Assembly (NCBI GenBank): GCA_937918905.1
Contig: CAKZSH010000060.1
Location: 1-64,000 of the forward strand
DNA from: an uncultured Saprospiraceae bacterium
GTDB lineage: Bacteria; Bacteroidota; Bacteroidia; Chitinophagales; Saprospiraceae
DNA length: 64,000 nucleotides
Direction: 5' to 3'
The translations under genes were made by a program, and so were the position numbers. The notes under the pieces are model-generated. The model was not told the DNA's origin. It saw only the letters and a list, made by a program, of their open reading frames with translations, and searched no databases. Shown here piece by piece: positions 12,444 to 20,932 of this stretch; the stretch's first letter is position 1; each line of letters opens with the position of its first letter.

Positions 12444-12695
12444 ATGAACAGTATTTTTAAAAAAATATTTATCCTACCTATTCGATTTTATCAATTGACT
12501 ATTTCACCAATGTTGGGTTCTAATTGTAGGTACTCTCCTACTTGCTCACAATACATGGTTTTAGCTATCGAAGAATGGGGAGTGTTTAAAGGAATTTGGC
12601 TTGGCGCAAAACGAATAGGCAGATGTCATCCTTGGGCAAAAAAACATGGCCATGATCCTGTCCCTAAAAAAAGTATTCGAAAAAGGAAAAAATAG
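12444..12695 (+). CDS. yidD: Membrane protein insertion efficiency factor YidD
   Basis: [50 protein letters not shown]; start moved from ORF 12366 because its 5' part lies in a hairpin. Confidence 0.93.
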   Translation: MNSIFKKIFILPIRFYQLTISPMLGSNCRYSPTCSQYMVLAIEEWGVFKGIWLGAKRIGRCHPWAKKHGHDPVPKKSIRKRKK

Positions 12696-12701
12696 TTTTG
12701 T

Positions 12702-12791
12702 GGCTAGTGATTAGTAACTAGTGATTGGTTCGATCAAACAAGAACCATCCATTACAAATCACGAATCACGATTTACCAATCACAAATCACT
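12702..12791. repeat. Imperfect inverted repeat with 7-nt periodic arms
   Basis: AGTGATT AGTAACT AGTGATT GGTTC ... CATTACA AATCACG AATCACG ATTTACC AATCACA AATCACT. Confidence 0.7.
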
Positions 12792-12801
12792 TACAAAAGA
12801 A

Positions 12802-13773
12802 ATGTTAAGAAGACCTAGAAGAAACAGACGTTCCTCTGCAATCCGAGGAATGATTAGAGAAACCCGATTGACTCCTGACCACTTAGTTTACCCACTCTTT
12901 ATTTTTGATGGAAAAAATATCAAGGACGAAATTTCATCGCTCCCTGGCAACTATCGAATGTCGCTGGATAATGTTCTTTTGGAAATAGAAGAATGTGTGA
13001 GTTTAGGATTACGAAGTTTTATGATTTTCCCAGCAGTCGCTGAAAAACTAAAAAACAAAACGGCAACCTACAGTTATAATTCAAAAAATTTCTACCTCAA
13101 AGCGGCGACAAAAATTAAAAAGAATTTTCCAGAAATCACATTGATAAGTGATGTAGCGATGGATCCATACAGTTCAGATGGACATGATGGTTTGGTTAAA
13201 AATGGAAAAATTCTTAACGATCCTACGTTACCAATTTTAGGAAAAATGGCAGTCGCTCAAGCCAAGGCTGGTTTTGATATCATCGGCCCATCGGATATGA
13301 TGGATGGGCGAGTTCAATATATTCGAGAGGCATTGGATAAAGCTGGATTTTCAGAAACAGGTATCATGTCTTATACTGCAAAATATGCAAGTGCTTTTTA
13401 TGGCCCATTCCGTGATGCATTGGATTCTGCGCCAAAGGCTGGTGATAAAAAAACATATCAAATGGATCCTGCCAATCAACGTGAAGCCATGATCGAAGCA
13501 GAACTCGATACGCAAGAAGGCGCAGACTTTTTGATGGTTAAACCTGCATTGAATTACTTGGATGTAATTAGTTTGTTAAAAAATAATTTTGATTTGCCGA
13601 TTGCCGCTTATCATGTGAGTGGCGAATGTGCGATGTTAATTGCCGCTTGTCAAAATGGTTGGTTGGAATATGAAAAAGCAATGCCTGAAACTTTGACAAG
13701 TATTCATCGAGCGGGGGCTGATGTGATTATGACTTATTTTGCGAAGGACTTTGCGAGGTGGTATGCTAGGTAA
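12802..13773 (+). CDS. hemB: Delta-aminolevulinic acid dehydratase (porphobilinogen synthase)
   Basis: RRPRRNRRSSAIRGMIRET; SDVAMDPYSSDGHDG; MSYTAKYASAFYGPFRDA; MVKPALNYLDVI; start revised from 12721 to exclude repeat-derived SITNHESRFTNHKS. Confidence 0.95.
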   Translation: MLRRPRRNRRSSAIRGMIRETRLTPDHLVYPLFIFDGKNIKDEISSLPGNYRMSLDNVLLEIEECVSLGLRSFMIFPAVAEKLKNKTATYSYNSKNFYLKAATKIKKNFPEITLISDVAMDPYSSDGHDGLVKNGKILNDPTLPILGKMAVAQAKAGFDIIGPSDMMDGRVQYIREALDKAGFSETGIMSYTAKYASAFYGPFRDALDSAPKAGDKKTYQMDPANQREAMIEAELDTQEGADFLMVKPALNYLDVISLLKNNFDLPIAAYHVSGECAMLIAACQNGWLEYEKAMPETLTSIHRAGADVIMTYFAKDFARWYAR

Positions 13774-13787
13774 ATTTTTTAGTTTTT

Positions 13788-13834
13788 CAGCCGCAGATTT
13801 ACGCTGATTTTTTATGATTTCGAAAAACTCGTTA
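13788..13834 (+). repeat. Single arm of the GCCGCAGA palindrome (cf. 31150-31273)
   Basis: CAGCCGCAGATTTACGCTGATTTTTTATGATTTCGAAAAACTCGTTA. Confidence 0.6.
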
Positions 13835-13856
13835 ACATTGTTTTGTAATTTTATTG

Positions 13857-14711
13857 TTATGAATAATCTAAATCCCATTCCGTACCCAATGCAATAATTT
13901 CTTGCGTTGGAAACGGAACGACTTCTACGAGTTTCACTTTTAGTAAAGAATTAAAAACTACTAATTTTTCTCCAAGGTATTCCAAGTTAGAAAACACATG
14001 AGTATCTGGATTATATTTTGCTTCCTTATTTTGTTCCATAAAAGATTTTAAAATACCTGGAGTATCGGATAACTCCTCAAAGCTCCCTTGAAATAATTCT
14101 AGATCACCCGCTCTATTAAAAAGTGAATCTTCCAACTGTCCTGCCAACATCTTAAAAGCCGCCTCTTTAGAATTAAAAAAAATTGGAATGTTTTTATAGA
14201 TTCTTTTCGTCTTAGTTTCATTCCATTTAGAAGCCTCCCTATCCATCCACTCCCCTGCCCGTTCCGACCGTGCACCTAATTTAAATCCCCAAAAAACGGG
14301 TTCATCTTTATTGCCTTCTATCAGTTCAAATTGTTCGATGCCAGTCAGCTTTCGAAGTTCCCAAGATTGCTCTACTGATAATGAATCGGGCAATTGATAA
14401 TCGAAAGCAATATTAAGATATGGTGGATTGGTAGGAGGTTGGATAAAACCTTGATTCAATTCTTGAGTCAAAAAATCGTTTATCTTTTGCAATTCCTCTT
14501 TATCCGATACATAAGATAATGGACTAAACTCAAATATTTTCATCCCTCGAAAAGCATCGCGAGTATGCTCTTTTAATGATTGCATAGCTGCTTCTAAATC
14601 ATCAAACGAAGATTGTACACAACCAAAGCCATCTTCTACACTATAGCATTCATCATTATAACAGAAACCTCTTTCGCGAACAAAATATATTTTGGAATTA
14701 GGAGAATTCAT
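13857..14711 (-). CDS. Hypothetical protein, paralogue of next gene
   Basis: 284-aa ORF; EQSWELRKLTGIEQFELIEGNKDEPVFWGFKLG shared with neighbour. Confidence 0.75.
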   Translation of the reverse strand: MNSPNSKIYFVRERGFCYNDECYSVEDGFGCVQSSFDDLEAAMQSLKEHTRDAFRGMKIFEFSPLSYVSDKEELQKINDFLTQELNQGFIQPPTNPPYLNIAFDYQLPDSLSVEQSWELRKLTGIEQFELIEGNKDEPVFWGFKLGARSERAGEWMDREASKWNETKTKRIYKNIPIFFNSKEAAFKMLAGQLEDSLFNRAGDLELFQGSFEELSDTPGILKSFMEQNKEAKYNPDTHVFSNLEYLGEKLVVFNSLLKVKLVEVVPFPTQEIIALGTEWDLDYS

Positions 14712-14735
14712 ATTTTGTATTTTTATTGTTATAAA

Positions 14736-15551
14736 TTATTGAAAAGGAATCCACTCTCCTCCCAATTCAATCAACCCTTCAATCGGAATCGGAGCTACTT
14801 CAATAAACTTCTCTTTTAATAAACTATTTATGGTAAGTAGTTTTTCATTATCATACAATCGGGAGAGAATGAGTCGATTGGCATTTTCATAATATTCAAT
14901 ACGCGCATCTTGCTCTACGATTGATTTTAAAATCTGAGGTGTATCCGAAAGTTCTTCAAAAGTACCAATGATTCCTATTGGACAAAAATAGGGCAAAATA
15001 GTCATCGATCTCAAATACTCTAAGGCTTCATCTCTTGTTGTCAAAAAAGTCGGAATCTTTCCATGCTCTTTAGGTTGATTATTTTCATCTACTTTAAATG
15101 CATCACGCGTCAGCCATTTGCCTTCATCCTTCATTCCTACGCCTAATCGAAATCCCCAAAATGGAGGCTCTTCATCTGTATGTTCAATAATTTCAAAATG
15201 ATGAATCCTTGAAATCTCTCGAATCTTCCATGCTTGTTCTTCAGTTAAATCTTTAGGAAATCGGAAACTTTTTATTAGTTCCGTATCTCCTTTTTCATCT
15301 GCTGGCCACAACAAGCCAAAACCAAATTCTTTATGGGCAAAACTATTTAAACCAGATATCTCCTCAAATGTATATCCAGAATAATTAAATGGATTTACTC
15401 CAATCCATTTTTTTAGAGTCAGTCTTCTAATTTCTTTTTCGGCATCTTCAAAATTATCAAATGTATTTTCCAAACCTCCAAATCCTTCTACTTTAGAATT
15501 TCCTTCATCATCATAAACAAAGCCAACTTGTCGAATATAATATTTTTTCAT
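14736..15551 (-). CDS. Hypothetical protein, tandem paralogue
   Basis: 271-aa ORF; EQAWKIREISRIHHFEIIEHTDEEPPFWGFRLG. Confidence 0.75.
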   Translation of the reverse strand: MKKYYIRQVGFVYDDEGNSKVEGFGGLENTFDNFEDAEKEIRRLTLKKWIGVNPFNYSGYTFEEISGLNSFAHKEFGFGLLWPADEKGDTELIKSFRFPKDLTEEQAWKIREISRIHHFEIIEHTDEEPPFWGFRLGVGMKDEGKWLTRDAFKVDENNQPKEHGKIPTFLTTRDEALEYLRSMTILPYFCPIGIIGTFEELSDTPQILKSIVEQDARIEYYENANRLILSRLYDNEKLLTINSLLKEKFIEVAPIPIEGLIELGGEWIPFQ

Positions 15552-15566
15552 TTTGAAAATATATTG

Positions 15567-16193
15567 TTATAAAACTACTTTAGATTGAAACACATTTTGA
15601 CTCTTCTTGGCACTCGGTGGAAAGTCTGCACCATTATCCATCCAAAATTTAAACTCCATTGCTTCAAAAAAATCAGCAGGACTCAATTCAAAATTTTGGA
15701 ATCGAAAAGGTGTAGGATATATTTTTGGTAAAATACTTTGTAAAAACCAACTGTTGTGTGTAATCAAAAGTGAATACATTTTCCCAGTCTGTGCCAAAGG
15801 CGACAGTAAGAGTTCTGCAACTTCTTTTTGTCCTGCATATTGTTGATGAAGTGCTTCTACTTTTTTAGGAAAATCTTTAGGTAATTCCTTCTCATCAAAT
15901 GCTCCTACAAAATCCATCAAAGTTGGAATAAATTTATTTCGAAAATCAGGAAGGATATGATCTCTTTCGCAAAGGTCTTTGACGTTAACTTCTTTTCCAT
16001 CACTATTAACTATGGTATGTCCAAAAATTGGAATGATGACTCGCTTGATGCCCCACATGGTATGCAAAATGCGATGGCGATTATCGCTACACAATTCTTT
16101 AGTGCAATCCATAAAATGATGGATGGGGTAATAATCTTCTATTTGACCTCCCCAACGATGAACTGAAATTTCAGCATGTTTTACTGCATTCAT
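15567..16193 (-). CDS. DUF6915-like protein
   Basis: HRWGGQIEDYYPIHHFMDCTKELCSDNRHRILHTMWG...FGHTIVNSDGKEVNVKDLCERDHI. Confidence 0.65.
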   Translation of the reverse strand: MNAVKHAEISVHRWGGQIEDYYPIHHFMDCTKELCSDNRHRILHTMWGIKRVIIPIFGHTIVNSDGKEVNVKDLCERDHILPDFRNKFIPTLMDFVGAFDEKELPKDFPKKVEALHQQYAGQKEVAELLLSPLAQTGKMYSLLITHNSWFLQSILPKIYPTPFRFQNFELSPADFFEAMEFKFWMDNGADFPPSAKKSQNVFQSKVVL

Positions 16194-16641
16194 AACTTTT
16201 AGGATTATAGATGTATGATTAAGGATTCAAGATTTCGAATAAATTGAATTCACAAATAAAGAACATTATCAAAAAAAACAAACAATTTGATTGCATTAAA
16301 TTAGCCCAAATGTTAAAAAAAGGCTTGTTATTTAACACTTGAACCTTATATCAGAATATGCTCTATTTATAGTAAAAGTAAATACTTCGTCGAACTTTCC
16401 TCTTGTCTCGACGACTAAAATGGATTTCACCTACCAAAAATCTTAATATGATAATATCAATTACGACATAACTTTTAAAAACCAAATTACCCTAAATACC
16501 AAATGAATATCTTTTTTCCCCTCAGGTTACTTCGAGTCTTGAAGGGAAAAAGGAAAAAAAACTCAGCTATAAAATACAACAAAACCAACAACAAAAAATA
16601 TAAAGCTTTGAAGATTTGGCTTAACACAAAAAAGTATAACA

Positions 16642-16998
16642 ATGAAACTACAAACTAATTTATTCAAAAGGTATTTTCACAGTAGCAATGAAAAACTAAT
16701 TGCTATTATCGAAAATGCACACCTTTACCGTTCTGAAACGGTAGCAGTTGCAAAGGAGTTACTGGAAGGCCGCGACTTAGAATTTGAGTTTGTCAAGAAC
16801 TGCGCTCGTAGCCTGATGCACGAAAAATTGGAATTGTACTTTGGAAACTTTGACATCTATAATGATGAAATGGAAATTCCTTTAAGTGAGTTTCTTTCTA
16901 AAGAAGAAATTCTCGAAATTTTTGAAGCTGAGTATCACAATTTCTTGAGTATTCGAGATTCTTTTAGAAATGATATGCGACAATATCAAGCTGCTTAA
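16642..16998 (+). CDS. Hypothetical protein
   Basis: 118-aa ORF followed by a terminator hairpin. Confidence 0.6.
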   Translation: MKLQTNLFKRYFHSSNEKLIAIIENAHLYRSETVAVAKELLEGRDLEFEFVKNCARSLMHEKLELYFGNFDIYNDEMEIPLSEFLSKEEILEIFEAEYHNFLSIRDSFRNDMRQYQAA

Positions 16999-17026
16999 AA
17001 AGAGATCGTTCCCAAAACCAAGTATT

Positions 17027-17062
17027 GGCCTTCTGCGCACTCGTGGCGTGGAAGGCCTTTTT
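17027..17062 (+). terminator. Rho-independent terminator
   Basis: GGCCTTC tgcgcactcgtggcgtg GAAGGCCTTTTT. Confidence 0.65.
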
Positions 17063-17250
17063 AAATTAAAAATGAATAATATTCAAAGTATGGTGAATAC
17101 GTCGTTCGAGATTATTAATTTTTCATTGTTAATTATACTTTTTGAACTTTTTCCAAAAAAAAATCGTACTACGTAAAAACATTGCGCACCTACAACTTCC
17201 AACAAACTATCATTTGAAACCAGAGCAATCTGTGACTCGTTTCTAAAATT

Positions 17251-17292
17251 AAAAAAGGTTGTTATCACATCAAGCGATAACAACCTTTTTTT
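17251..17292. terminator. Bidirectional terminator
   Basis: AAAAAAGGTTGTTATC acatcaagc GATAACAACCTTTTTTT. Confidence 0.85.
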
Positions 17293-17311
17293 ATAACAAA
17301 ACAATTACATT

Positions 17312-19348
17312 TTATCTATTTCTTCTATCAATAATCTCAGGAGCATTGTTTCCATATCGAACATTTACAGGAGCGTCGATACTGGTAACTTTTACTTCCG
17401 TTCTTCGATTATATTGATGTTCTTCTTCTGAACATTTTACACCATCTACACATTGATTACGTGGAGTTGCTTCCCCATATCCTACCGCTCGAACTCTACT
17501 TGAAGCAATACCTCTCGCCGTCAAATATTGCTTTGCAGATTCTGCACGCGATTGAGATAATCGTAGATTATAATCATTTCCTCCACGAGAATCTGTATGT
17601 GAAGAAAGTTCAATAACCATACTTGGATAGTTCTGCATCATCACTAGAAGCTCATCCAATTCTCTCGCTGCACCTGTTCGGATAGATGATTTATTAAAGT
17701 CATAATAAATGTTTTCCAAAACAATTACAGTTCCCGCAGCAATCGATGGTCCTCTTGAAACAGGAGTTAAGAAAACTTCTTTTCTTAATCCATTAGGACT
17801 TAATTCACTTGCAGGTATTTTTACGAATTCACTTCCAAAATTTGCTTTCACCCCTTTTATCATATAATCACAATCAGGCTTTGCGCAATATTCAAACTCA
17901 GCTTTATCATTCGAGAAAATTTCAATTTCCTCACCTGTACATCCATTCCAAATTTTTACAATCGTATTTGGAAGTAAATTGTTATTTGCTTTGTTTTTTA
18001 AGACACCTGATACTGTTGAGCATCTTGGTTTGTCCAACGGAATTCTAATGTTAGAAAGCGTTGCATTTCCTACGGTAGAGTAAGTTGTTTCCTTTCCTGC
18101 GTAACCATCTTTAGTTACAACAATCAAGTATTTTTTCTCTCCCATAAAATCATAAGTCGCTTCTCCTTTTGAGTCAGAGTAACGATCAGGCTCACCAAGA
18201 GATGCAGCATCTTTTTTAACCAATTTGAAAACCATCTCACTTGAACCGTCTTCGATTGGCATCAATACCGCTTGATACAAATCATTATTTCCTCCCAAGA
18301 AGCCATTGCTACTTTGTTCGAAAATTCGAATAGATGCCCCTTCGATTAAACTATTGTCTTTCAAATCATACACCGTAATCAATGAAGTCAACAAGTCAGG
18401 AGTTGTCGCTCCTAAAATTCCATCGGGAGCAGTAAAATGATAGATGTCATCTTTACCCGCACCACCTGCACGATTGGAAGCAAAGTATCCACTTTTTCCA
18501 TCAGGACTTAAAATCAATCCTAAGTCATCTGTAGAAGAATTAAATGGTAATCCAAGATTCATCACTTCCTTAGAAGTGCCTTCAAGATTTGCCATAAATA
18601 AATCTAAACCACCTTTTCCCCCATGTCCATTAGATGAGAAAAATAAATTTCCACTACTATGAATAAAAGGAAAAACATCATGACCAGCAGTATTAATTTC
18701 AGGGCCTAAGTTGACAGGTGCGCCCCAAGTGTCTCCACTTTTAGTTGAAACGTAAAGATCCATTCCTCCTTGTCCACCAGGGCGATCAGAAGAAAAGTAA
18801 AGTTTAGTTTCATCTGCAGAAAGTGTTGGGTGAGCAGTTGAAAATTCATCATTATTGAATGGAAGTTCTGTAATATTTTCCCAGTCATACGAACCTTTTA
18901 CGGCTTCATATATTTTTAACCGAGTGACTCCTTTTGAGTCAGACTTACGCATTCCTTTTTTAATATTATTTCTTGTGAAAAATATCTTTTCACCTGAACG
19001 GCTAAATGTTACAGGGCCTTCATGAAGGAAAGAATTGACCTGTAATGAAAATGGACGCGACTTTAATGGCTCTCCATTTCCATCCGTATCAGAATAAAAT
19101 AATTCGAAAAAAGTTTCGTCAATTTTTTTGTCTCTTTTGCCTGCTTTGAATTTTGAAGAAGCAAAGACAATCCCGTTTTGGTAGTATGCGGGAGAAAACT
19201 CAAGGTTAGTCGTGTTGATGTTAGAAGTATTTCGCAACTGAACTGCCTCTGGATTTCTCTTCATCTCATTATCCGAGGGTTGTGCAAATACCAATTGTGC
19301 AAATAGCCCAAAAAGACTTAGCACGATAAGTTTTTGAAAATTAAACAT
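17312..19348 (-). CDS. PD40 beta-propeller + OmpA C-terminal protein (T9SS-associated, PorE-like)
   Basis: PD40 repeats (SADETKLYFSSDRPGGQGGMDLY); OmpA YDFNKSSIRTGAARELDELL...SHTDSRGGNDYNLRLSQSRAESAKQYL. Confidence 0.85.
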   Translation of the reverse strand: MFNFQKLIVLSLFGLFAQLVFAQPSDNEMKRNPEAVQLRNTSNINTTNLEFSPAYYQNGIVFASSKFKAGKRDKKIDETFFELFYSDTDGNGEPLKSRPFSLQVNSFLHEGPVTFSRSGEKIFFTRNNIKKGMRKSDSKGVTRLKIYEAVKGSYDWENITELPFNNDEFSTAHPTLSADETKLYFSSDRPGGQGGMDLYVSTKSGDTWGAPVNLGPEINTAGHDVFPFIHSSGNLFFSSNGHGGKGGLDLFMANLEGTSKEVMNLGLPFNSSTDDLGLILSPDGKSGYFASNRAGGAGKDDIYHFTAPDGILGATTPDLLTSLITVYDLKDNSLIEGASIRIFEQSSNGFLGGNNDLYQAVLMPIEDGSSEMVFKLVKKDAASLGEPDRYSDSKGEATYDFMGEKKYLIVVTKDGYAGKETTYSTVGNATLSNIRIPLDKPRCSTVSGVLKNKANNNLLPNTIVKIWNGCTGEEIEIFSNDKAEFEYCAKPDCDYMIKGVKANFGSEFVKIPASELSPNGLRKEVFLTPVSRGPSIAAGTVIVLENIYYDFNKSSIRTGAARELDELLVMMQNYPSMVIELSSHTDSRGGNDYNLRLSQSRAESAKQYLTARGIASSRVRAVGYGEATPRNQCVDGVKCSEEEHQYNRRTEVKVTSIDAPVNVRYGNNAPEIIDRRNR

Positions 19349-19372
19349 GGCACATAATTTAAGCGGTGAATA

Positions 19373-19412
19373 ATTAACGATTAACTGATAACGGTTAACT
19401 ATGAATAGTTAA
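19373..19412. repeat. 7-nt periodic repeat with terminal hairpin
   Basis: TTAACGA TTAACTG ATAACGG TTAACTA TGAATAG TTAACTG; GTTAACTAtgaaTAGTTAAC. Confidence 0.7.
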
Positions 19413-19494
19413 CTGCAAAAGTCAAATCGGAAATCATATATAACAATTCTCTATTTATTAATACGTAGCAATGAGCTACTAGGGTCACTTTTTA

Positions 19495-19596
19495 GTTAAT
19501 TTTGAAGGATTAATTTTGAATTTTGAATGAATCGAATGATATCGACTCAATAAATTGAGGTTATTCAAAATTCAAAATTGAGATATTCAAAATTGA
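19495..19596. repeat. Inverted repeat with TTTTGAA heptad arms
   Basis: TTAATTTTGAATTTTGAATGAATCG ... TTATTCAAAATTCAAAATTG. Confidence 0.75.
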
Positions 19597-19657
19597 ATGT
19601 AGTGTGTAGGTTGGTTACTTTTTTGTGTAGGATTCTAGTTTTTCATAACATGCTTGG

Positions 19658-19725
19658 TAATTAATTTTGAATGATGAATTTTGTCCCGAAACTTAGGGAC
19701 AAAATTCACCATTTAAAATTAATTA
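19658..19725. repeat. Inverted repeat abutting porP/sprF stop codon
   Basis: 30-nt arms, 28 paired: TAATTAATTTTGAATGATGAATTTTGTCCC / GGGACAAAATTCACCATTTAAAATTAATTA. Confidence 0.85.
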
Positions 19726-20676
19726 GAAGAAACGTGGATTTACGATATCTTCTCCTTGTGATTTTCCGATACAATATCTTACAACACCTTCGATACTTCC
19801 GTTGCTATAATCTTTGATTTCGGAAAGGGTAACATCATAAGATAATCCGAATAAAATATGATCGGTGATTTGAGCACCTACCATTAAATCGAATGACTCT
19901 CCTGCTCCCGTTTGAGTAGAACCTCCTAATCGGTAAGTCAATCCTGCAACGTATTTTTTATTAAAAATAAAACTTGCATTCACGTCTGCATCGAAAGGAG
20001 AATTAGCAGCATACTTCATCAAAAGTTGAGGTTTGAATGCTACATTGTCATTGATGTCAAATCTATATCCAGCCATGATAAAACCATGTATTTTCTCTTC
20101 TGATAAAATTGTTCCAACTTCGTTGAAATCAATGTTATTTGTAAAAAATCTTGGAATAGATGCTCCAATATAAAACTTTTCATTGTTGAAATAAACTCCT
20201 GCTCCAAAATTTGGAACATATTTACTTCTTGTTCCTACTGGGATAGATCCATCCGCCGTTAAAGGCACAGTAGAAATCAAATCAGGATCAGTATAATCAT
20301 TATTCAAATATCTGATAGAAGCTTGTACTCCTAAACCTAAAGTACCATTTGCCATTCTGATTCGGTACGAGTAAACTCCATCCAAAGTTAATCGCTCAGA
20401 AATACCAATAGTGTTTCTAGTAATATTTGCTCCGATACCTACTCGTTGATTCCGAACTGGCATATCAAAACTTAATACCTGAGTGTTAGGTGCTCCATCC
20501 AGTCCCATCCATTGGCTACGAATAATACCAGTCAAACATGCTGTCTCATGACTTCCTGCATAACCTGGATTATATGCCAATTTATTGTACATAAACTGGG
20601 TGTATTGTTGCTCCTGCTGCGCAAAAGTGGTCATTGCAAAAAGAGCGCAGATGAACGTAAATAAAATTTTTCTCAT
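19723..20676 (-). CDS. Type IX secretion system PorP/SprF family membrane protein
   Basis: QQEQQYTQFMYNKLAYNPGYAGSHETACLTGIIRSQWMGLDGAPNTQ is the typical PorP/SprF N-terminus. Confidence 0.93.
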   Translation of the reverse strand: MRKILFTFICALFAMTTFAQQEQQYTQFMYNKLAYNPGYAGSHETACLTGIIRSQWMGLDGAPNTQVLSFDMPVRNQRVGIGANITRNTIGISERLTLDGVYSYRIRMANGTLGLGVQASIRYLNNDYTDPDLISTVPLTADGSIPVGTRSKYVPNFGAGVYFNNEKFYIGASIPRFFTNNIDFNEVGTILSEEKIHGFIMAGYRFDINDNVAFKPQLLMKYAANSPFDADVNASFIFNKKYVAGLTYRLGGSTQTGAGESFDLMVGAQITDHILFGLSYDVTLSEIKDYSNGSIEGVVRYCIGKSQGEDIVNPRFF

Positions 20677-20762
20677 TACTTTTTATTTAAGCTTTTTGTA
20701 AATGTGTTTTGAATTTTTTAAAAACAAAATCCTTAACACGTATTTTATTTCTTATAAATGAA

Positions 20763-20866
20763 TCTTTGACAAAACCTGTGTTTTAAGTCAGGTAAAAATT
20801 GAAAACAACACTTCCTTCGGTCGCTTTTGTTTTCGATTTTTATCTGACCATAGGATTTGTCAAAGA
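20763..20866. repeat. Palindromic repeat family 2, copy A
   Basis: TCTTTGACAAAACCTG...CAACACTTCCTTCGGTCGCTTTTG...TAGGATTTGTCAAAGA. Confidence 0.85.
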
Positions 20867-20932
20867 ATTAAAAAAATTGCTCAAACGCATCCTCCTCTTT
20901 AAACCTAAAGAAAAGGATGCGTTGCGCTTTTT

